From NCBI GenBank assembly GCA_964401995.1, contig CAYOAP010000023.1:1-10183 (forward strand): a stretch of DNA of 10,183 nucleotides, given 5' to 3'. The first letter of the stretch is position 1, and the number at the start of each line of letters is the position of its first letter. A program made the position numbers and the translations under genes. This DNA comes from DATCBF01 sp964401995. GTDB lineage: Bacteria > Actinomycetota > Thermoleophilia > Solirubrobacterales > 70-9. Positions 6,892 through 10,183 of the stretch are shown here, one piece after another. The notes beneath the pieces are model-generated. The model saw nothing but the letters and a program-made list of their open reading frames with translations, made no database searches and had not been told where the DNA came from.

Positions 6892-9014
6892 TCGGAGAAG
6901 CCGAAGCGTTCCTGGAGGCGGCGCAGGGGGGCGGGCGCCCACCAGTTCCAGTCGCCCAGCAAGCGCATCAGCGAAGGGACGAGCAGGGCGCGGACGATCG
7001 TCGCGTCGAGCATGACGCCGACGGCGACGCCGATCGCGATCTGCTTCATGAAGAAGACGGAGCTGACGCCGAAGGCGAGGAAGACGACGGCGATCATCAG
7101 CGCCGCGGCAGTGATCACGCGGCCGGTGCGGCCAATGCCGATCGCGACCGCGTCCTCGTTCGAAGCCCCGAGGTCGTGCTGCTCTTTGATCCTGGCCATG
7201 ACCAGCACCGCGTAGTCGGTGGCGAGCCCGAAGATGACGGCGAAAAGGAAGACCAGGCTGGTCACCTCGATCGCGCTCGGCCCCGTGTAGGAGAAGAGGC
7301 CGTCGAGCAATCCCTCCTGGAAGGCGAGGACGACGATGCCAAGCGTCGCGCCCAGCGTCATCGCGTTCATCAGCAGCGTCTTCAACGGCAGCAGGACCGA
7401 GCCGGTGAGCAGGAAGAGGATCAGCAGGGTGGTGGCGGCGATGATCGCGACCACCAGGGGAGCGTGTTCGAGCAGGCTCTGCTTCTGGTCGATGAAGCGG
7501 GCGGTATTGCCGGAAACCAGAACCCTCGCTGCGCCAGGGGGGTGGAGGGCGCGGATTTCCTTGACCGTGTCCTGGGAGGCCTCGCTCAGCGCCGGTTCGG
7601 CCAAGCCGTAGTTGGCGAAGGCGACCCCAGCGGAGGCGCGTGTTATCGGAGCGCTCTGGACGACCCCCGGGAGTGCTTCGACACGGCGTCCGTAGGCGGC
7701 CAGCGCCGCCTTGCTCGCCTGGCCGTCGACGGTCACGGTGACCGCCTCGGTGACGCTGCGCGGGTAGTGCGCTTCGACGTATTTGTAGGCCTTGTAGGAA
7801 GGCTCTTCCGGCGGCACCGCTTCGGCGCTGGGCCCGGTGAGCGTCGTCCACAGCAGCGGCGCGGCGGCAGCCAGGAGCAGGGCGGAGCTGCCGAGGGCGA
7901 CGGCGACCGGGTGCCTCATGACGCCGCGTGCCAGCCGGTACCAGCCGTCGGATTCGTCGGACACAGAGGGGCCGCGGCGGATCGAGAGCGCGTCGATCCG
8001 GGTCCCCAGCAGAGCCAGAAGCGAGGGCACGACGAGGATCGCGATCAGGGCGGAGAGCATTCCAACCGAGGCTCCGGCGACGGCGATCGAGTAGAGGAAG
8101 CGCTGCGGCATGATCACCAGCGCCGCCATCGAAGCGGCGACAGTGAGGCCGGAGAAGACCGCGGTGCGGCCGGCCGTCGTCACCATTCTTCGATGCGCCT
8201 CCCGCGTCGCGCCGTCGCGCCCGATCTCCTCTCGATAGCGCGAGACCATGAGCAGGGCGTAGTCGACCGCGAGCCCGAGGCTGAGGCCGGTGGCGATGTT
8301 GAGCGCGAAGACGGAGGTATCGACGAAGGTCGACATGATGCGGAGGACGAGCAGCGTGCCGACGATCGAGACGCCACCGATCAGCAGCGGGATCGAGGCT
8401 GCGATCACTCCCCGGAAGACGATCAGCAGCAACAGCGCCAGCACCGGGAAGGCGATCATCTCGGCCTTGGTCAGATCGGTTTTGGTCTGGTCGTTGGTGT
8501 CGTTGAAGCCGGCGGCGAAGCCACCCATTTCGACCTGGAGAGGGCTTGCTTCGGCCAGCGGCTCGACTTCTTCGGCGACGATCCCGCCCTTGTCCTCGAT
8601 GTCGGTGGTGGTGAGGTGGACCGACATCACCAAGGAGCCGCCGTCGCGGGCGATCAGTTCGGCGCCTGCCTGGCGGTCGCGCAGGGGGTTGACGACGCGG
8701 CCGACGTCTTCGATCTTGGTGACTTCGCCCGCGAGCTTGGCGACCTGGCGCTGCACGACCGGGCTGGCGATGTCGAGCCGGCGGCCGTCGGGGGCGCGGA
8801 CGACCAGGACCAGGCCGGGGTTGGCGTCGTAACCGAGGGCGCCGGCCAGCACCCTTGTTGCCTGCTCGCTCTCGGAGGAGCTGTCGGTGAAGCCGGCCGC
8901 CTTCAGGTGGTGCTCGACGTTGTGGCCGAAGGCGACCGCCAAGAGGGCGAAGAGGCCGACGAGGCTGAGGACGAGCTTGGGCCGCGTCCAGGTGAGGTCG
9001 GCGATCCGATTCAC
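6885..9014 (-). CDS. MMPL-family RND transporter
   Basis: A 709-residue inner-membrane exporter of the MMPL/RND superfamily, which uses the proton gradient to move lipids or other hydrophobic molecules outward. Layout: TM1 (13-30), an extracytoplasmic domain (about 31-184), a five-helix bundle (about 186-337), a cytoplasmic linker, then the same plan repeated: TM at 369-390, a loop domain (391-517) and a C-terminal helix bundle (518-687). Each half has the proton-relay Asp-Tyr pair seen in MmpL3: D251-Y252 in GLAVDYALLMVSRYREE and D600-Y601 in GLATDYAVLVMARIKEQ. No long cytoplasmic tail as in MmpL3. The GTG start has no Shine-Dalgarno; a TACAGT -10-like box (9023-9028) ends 8 bp before it, so the mRNA may be almost leaderless. 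It is divergent from the HxlR-SCP2 regulator, its likely controller. The cargo is unknown. Confidence 0.94.
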   Translation of the reverse strand: MNRIADLTWTRPKLVLSLVGLFALLAVAFGHNVEHHLKAAGFTDSSSESEQATRVLAGALGYDANPGLVLVVRAPDGRRLDIASPVVQRQVAKLAGEVTKIEDVGRVVNPLRDRQAGAELIARDGGSLVMSVHLTTTDIEDKGGIVAEEVEPLAEASPLQVEMGGFAAGFNDTNDQTKTDLTKAEMIAFPVLALLLLIVFRGVIAASIPLLIGGVSIVGTLLVLRIMSTFVDTSVFALNIATGLSLGLAVDYALLMVSRYREEIGRDGATREAHRRMVTTAGRTAVFSGLTVAASMAALVIMPQRFLYSIAVAGASVGMLSALIAILVVPSLLALLGTRIDALSIRRGPSVSDESDGWYRLARGVMRHPVAVALGSSALLLAAAAPLLWTTLTGPSAEAVPPEEPSYKAYKYVEAHYPRSVTEAVTVTVDGQASKAALAAYGRRVEALPGVVQSAPITRASAGVAFANYGLAEPALSEASQDTVKEIRALHPPGAARVLVSGNTARFIDQKQSLLEHAPLVVAIIAATTLLILFLLTGSVLLPLKTLLMNAMTLGATLGIVVLAFQEGLLDGLFSYTGPSAIEVTSLVFLFAVIFGLATDYAVLVMARIKEQHDLGASNEDAVAIGIGRTGRVITAAALMIAVVFLAFGVSSVFFMKQIAIGVAVGVMLDATIVRALLVPSLMRLLGDWNWWAPAPLRRLQERFGFSEA

Positions 9015-9022
9015 GGCGCGAG

Positions 9023-9028
9023 ACTGTA
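9023..9028 (-). promoter_or_regulatory. Putative -10 box of the MMPL gene
   Basis: Reads TACAGT on the minus strand. A start 7 nt beyond it falls near 9016, two bases before the GTG at 9014, which would give a nearly leaderless message and fits the missing Shine-Dalgarno. No convincing -35 at normal spacing; the upstream palindrome at 9047-9063 lies there. Confidence 0.4.
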
Positions 9029-9046
9029 CCAGAACTCAAAGTCGAT

Positions 9047-9063
9047 GCTTTGAAAAGCAAAGC
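9047..9063. promoter_or_regulatory. Palindromic candidate operator between MMPL and HxlR-SCP2 genes
   Basis: GCTTTG (9047-9052), AAAAG, CAAAGC (9058-9063): perfect 6-bp arms with a 5-bp spacer. It covers the -35 area of the predicted regulator promoter (TTGAAA at 9050-9055) and the upstream part of the predicted MMPL promoter. HxlR-family proteins bind as dimers to such sites next to their own genes, so autoregulation plus control of MMPL is the natural reading, by inference. Confidence 0.55.
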
Positions 9064-9076
9064 TCCCTGGTACGAT
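9050..9076 (+). promoter_or_regulatory. Putative promoter of the HxlR-SCP2 gene
   Basis: TTGAAA (9050-9055) and TACGAT (9071-9076), with a shortish 15-bp spacer. Seven bases after the -10 lies the A of the ATG at 9083, so the message is probably leaderless, a common arrangement in Actinomycetota. This supports the 9083 start over an in-frame TTG at 9050, which lies inside the promoter. Confidence 0.45.
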
Positions 9077-9082
9077 GGCGAG

Positions 9083-9775
9083 ATGACGCGTCGGGAATAC
9101 GGACAGGAGTGCAGCTTTGCTTGCGCTCTCGATCGGATTGGCGAGCGCTGGTCGATGCTGGTCGTGCGTGAGCTTTCGCTCGGCCCCCTGCGCTTCTCCG
9201 ACCTCGCCCGCTCGGTCGGCGGCGCCCCGACCGATGTCCTGACCAAGCGCCTGCGTGAGCTGGAGGCGGATGGCATCGTCGTCCGGGTCGAGCTTGAACC
9301 ACCGGCTTCAGGGATTGCTTACAAGCTGACCGATCTTGGCCGCGGCCTCGAGCGGCCGATGCTGGAAATGGCCCGTTGGGGGCTCAACTTTCAGCAGCTC
9401 AGCGACGTGATCGGGCTGCCAGCGTCCTCTTTGCCGAATGCCTTGCGGACGATCATCCACCCGTCTCCCGACCTGAAGCTGGCGCTGCAGCTGCACAGCG
9501 ACGGACAGGCCTTCCGCCTGCGGATCGAGGACGGCTGGATTGATGCCCGCCGTGGCATCGTCGAAGCTGCCGACCTGACCCTCTCCGGCCCGCCCGCCGC
9601 GGTGATCGCGGCGCTGGTGATCGGCAACGCGGTCGAGGAGGGGATCGAGATCGAGGGCGACCGCGGGGCGCTGGAGGCGCTGCGGGCGCTGACGGCAGTC
9701 CCCGAGCGCCTGCGCGAGGAAGCCCTGGTCGAGTTCGGGGTCGAGCCCGTCGCCGCTACTGCTCGTAGAGCTTGA
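9083..9775 (+). CDS. HxlR-family winged-helix regulator with C-terminal SCP2-like domain
   Basis: A 230-residue DNA-binding protein. Residues 8-100 are an HxlR-type winged helix: C10 at the family's conserved cysteine position, then ALDRIGERWSMLVVRELSLG (15-34), the recognition-helix region RFSDLARSVGGAPTDVLTKRLRELEADGIV (37-66) and the wing ending in Y80 and LTDLGRGL. Residues from about 120 to 205 resemble an SCP2 sterol-carrier domain, with DLTLSGPPAAVIAALVIG (164-181) and IEIEGDRGALEAL (188-200). SCP2 domains bind lipids in a hydrophobic tunnel, so this is probably a ligand-sensing regulator. It faces the MMPL transporter across a palindrome, the usual layout of a regulator and its exporter. 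Its 3' end overlaps the convergent ferredoxin gene by 20 nt. The winged helix is sure; the SCP2 assignment is likely; the ligand and target are inferred. Confidence 0.87.
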   Translation: MTRREYGQECSFACALDRIGERWSMLVVRELSLGPLRFSDLARSVGGAPTDVLTKRLRELEADGIVVRVELEPPASGIAYKLTDLGRGLERPMLEMARWGLNFQQLSDVIGLPASSLPNALRTIIHPSPDLKLALQLHSDGQAFRLRIEDGWIDARRGIVEAADLTLSGPPAAVIAALVIGNAVEEGIEIEGDRGALEALRALTAVPERLREEALVEFGVEPVAATARRA

Positions 9776-9977
9776 TCACGCTGACGCTGCCCGCCGGGGC
9801 CGCGTCGACACAGAGGTTGCAGAGGACGCACTCGTCGAGGTTGCCCTCGACCACCTCGACCCCGCTGTCGGTCGCCTTGAAGATGTCGACGGGGCAGACT
9901 TCTTCGAGTTTGGCGGCCAGGGCCGCGTCGCCGGCGACCGAGGAATCGACCTCGACGTTGATGAAGATCGCGCTCAT
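9756..9977 (-). CDS. Small single-cluster [4Fe-4S] ferredoxin
   Basis: A 73-residue acidic soluble protein with four cysteines: C28 in VCPVDIF and C50, C53, C56 in CVLCNLC. In two-cluster bacterial ferredoxins, cluster II is held by the CxxCxxC of the second motif and the Cys-Pro of the first. Exactly that set remains here, while the first CxxCxxC and the last cysteine (now A60, before P61) are gone, so one [4Fe-4S] cluster is expected. Its role would be low-potential electron transfer in the cytoplasm. The ATG at 9975-9977 overlaps the stop of the upstream SucD-like gene by ATGA, so the two are translationally coupled and may serve the same pathway, for example a 2-oxoacid:ferredoxin reaction that makes or uses acyl-CoA (inference). 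Its stop lies inside the convergent regulator gene. Confidence 0.88.
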   Translation of the reverse strand: MSAIFINVEVDSSVAGDAALAAKLEEVCPVDIFKATDSGVEVVEGNLDECVLCNLCVDAAPAGSVSVIKLYEQ

Positions 9978-10183
9978 GCGGCGGCGCCCAGCTTCGCCTT
10001 GACGGCGTCGGGGATCTCGTCGATCCGCTCGACGACGGGGATGCCGGCGGCTTCGAGGCGGGCGATCTTCTCGGTCGCCGTGTCCTCGACGCCCTCGACG
10101 ATTGTGCCCGCGTGGCCGAAGCTCATGCCCTTCATCTCCTCGTCGTCCATGAACTTGCCGGCCATGAAGGCGACGATCGGCAG
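9974..10183 (-). CDS. sucD: Succinyl-CoA synthetase alpha-like subunit (partial, C-terminal 69 residues)
   Basis: The C-terminal 69 residues of an NDP-forming acyl-CoA ligase alpha subunit; the gene continues past the right edge. It contains GHAGTIVEG, which carries the active-site histidine that is phosphorylated in succinyl-CoA synthetase (GHAGAII in E. coli SucD), then TATEKIARLEAAGIPVV and the closing helix DEIPDAVKAKLG, matching the end of SucD. Succinyl-CoA synthetase interconverts succinyl-CoA and succinate with ATP or GTP formation in the TCA cycle. The loop before the histidine (GKFMDDEEMKGMSF) is about four residues longer than the GRTAPPGKRM of typical SucD, so a related acid-CoA ligase is possible. 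It ends in TGA overlapping the ferredoxin ATG. The beta subunit gene is presumably upstream, outside the window. Confidence 0.82.
   Translation of the reverse strand: MPIVAFMAGKFMDDEEMKGMSFGHAGTIVEGVEDTATEKIARLEAAGIPVVERIDEIPDAVKAKLGAAA

Noticed and set aside
7176..9053. 625-codon plus-strand open frame opposite the MMPL gene
   Set aside because: Low-complexity D/E/G/R/Q composition, no domain, and the opposite strand encodes an unmistakable transporter.
9050..9082. Eleven-residue N-terminal extension of the regulator from a TTG at 9050
   Set aside because: It lies inside the palindrome and predicted promoter; the ATG at 9083 begins right where HxlR proteins usually begin.
6865..9276. 803-codon minus-strand open frame overlapping MMPL in another frame
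   Set aside because: Its translation is arginine- and proline-rich with no motifs; it covers MMPL, the intergenic promoter and the regulator, and is a frame shadow.

Overview
The window comes from a GC-rich bacterium with densely packed genes. Frequent GTG starts, a GlnA2-like type I glutamine synthetase, an MMPL transporter, an HxlR-SCP2 regulator and SnoaL/acyl-CoA ligase genes suggest Actinomycetota, perhaps a Thermoleophilia/Solirubrobacterales-like lineage. That placement is inferred from gene content and composition; there is no rRNA marker. I see no tRNA, rRNA, CRISPR, IS element or phage gene, so this looks like ordinary chromosome.

Layout, left to right: (1) the 5' part of glnA on the minus strand, running off the left edge. 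(2) A 228-bp divergent control region, 489-716, unusually AT-rich for this DNA, with overlapping opposed promoter-like boxes, a perfect inverted repeat and GTAAAG direct repeats at 11-bp spacing. (3) A plus-strand AhpD/carboxymuconolactone-decarboxylase-fold gene that has lost both redox cysteines. (4) A convergent minus-strand YyaL/SPATA20-type thioredoxin-fold protein; the two stops share one CTAG inside a hairpin. (5) A divergent plus-strand GGDEF-EAL cyclic-di-GMP protein. (6) A minus-strand pair, acyl-CoA ligase followed by a SnoaL-like protein, separated by 3 bp. (7) A minus-strand MMPL-family RND transporter, with a 14-bp inverted repeat between it and the acyl-CoA ligase. (8) A divergent plus-strand HxlR-type regulator carrying a C-terminal SCP2-like lipid-binding domain, with a palindrome between it and the transporter. 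(9) A minus-strand pair at the right edge: the C-terminus of a succinyl-CoA-synthetase alpha-like subunit, overlapping by ATGA a small single-cluster ferredoxin.

How the genes may work together: the HxlR-SCP2 regulator, MMPL exporter, acyl-CoA ligase and SnoaL-like protein could form a lipid-responsive activation and export module, with the regulator sensing an acyl or sterol-like ligand and controlling the divergent transporter. The SucD-like subunit and ferredoxin point to a ferredoxin-linked 2-oxoacid/TCA step continuing outside the window. glnA and the AhpD-fold gene share a control region that may be bound by an OmpR/PhoB-family (GlnR-like) regulator. All three convergent junctions are very tight (4-nt overlap, 10-bp gap, 20-nt overlap). 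I did not find an obviously new multi-gene system. The most notable items are the phased repeats beside glnA, the lipid-binding regulator facing MMPL, the competing inverted repeats at 6830-6891, and the cysteine-less AhpD-fold protein.
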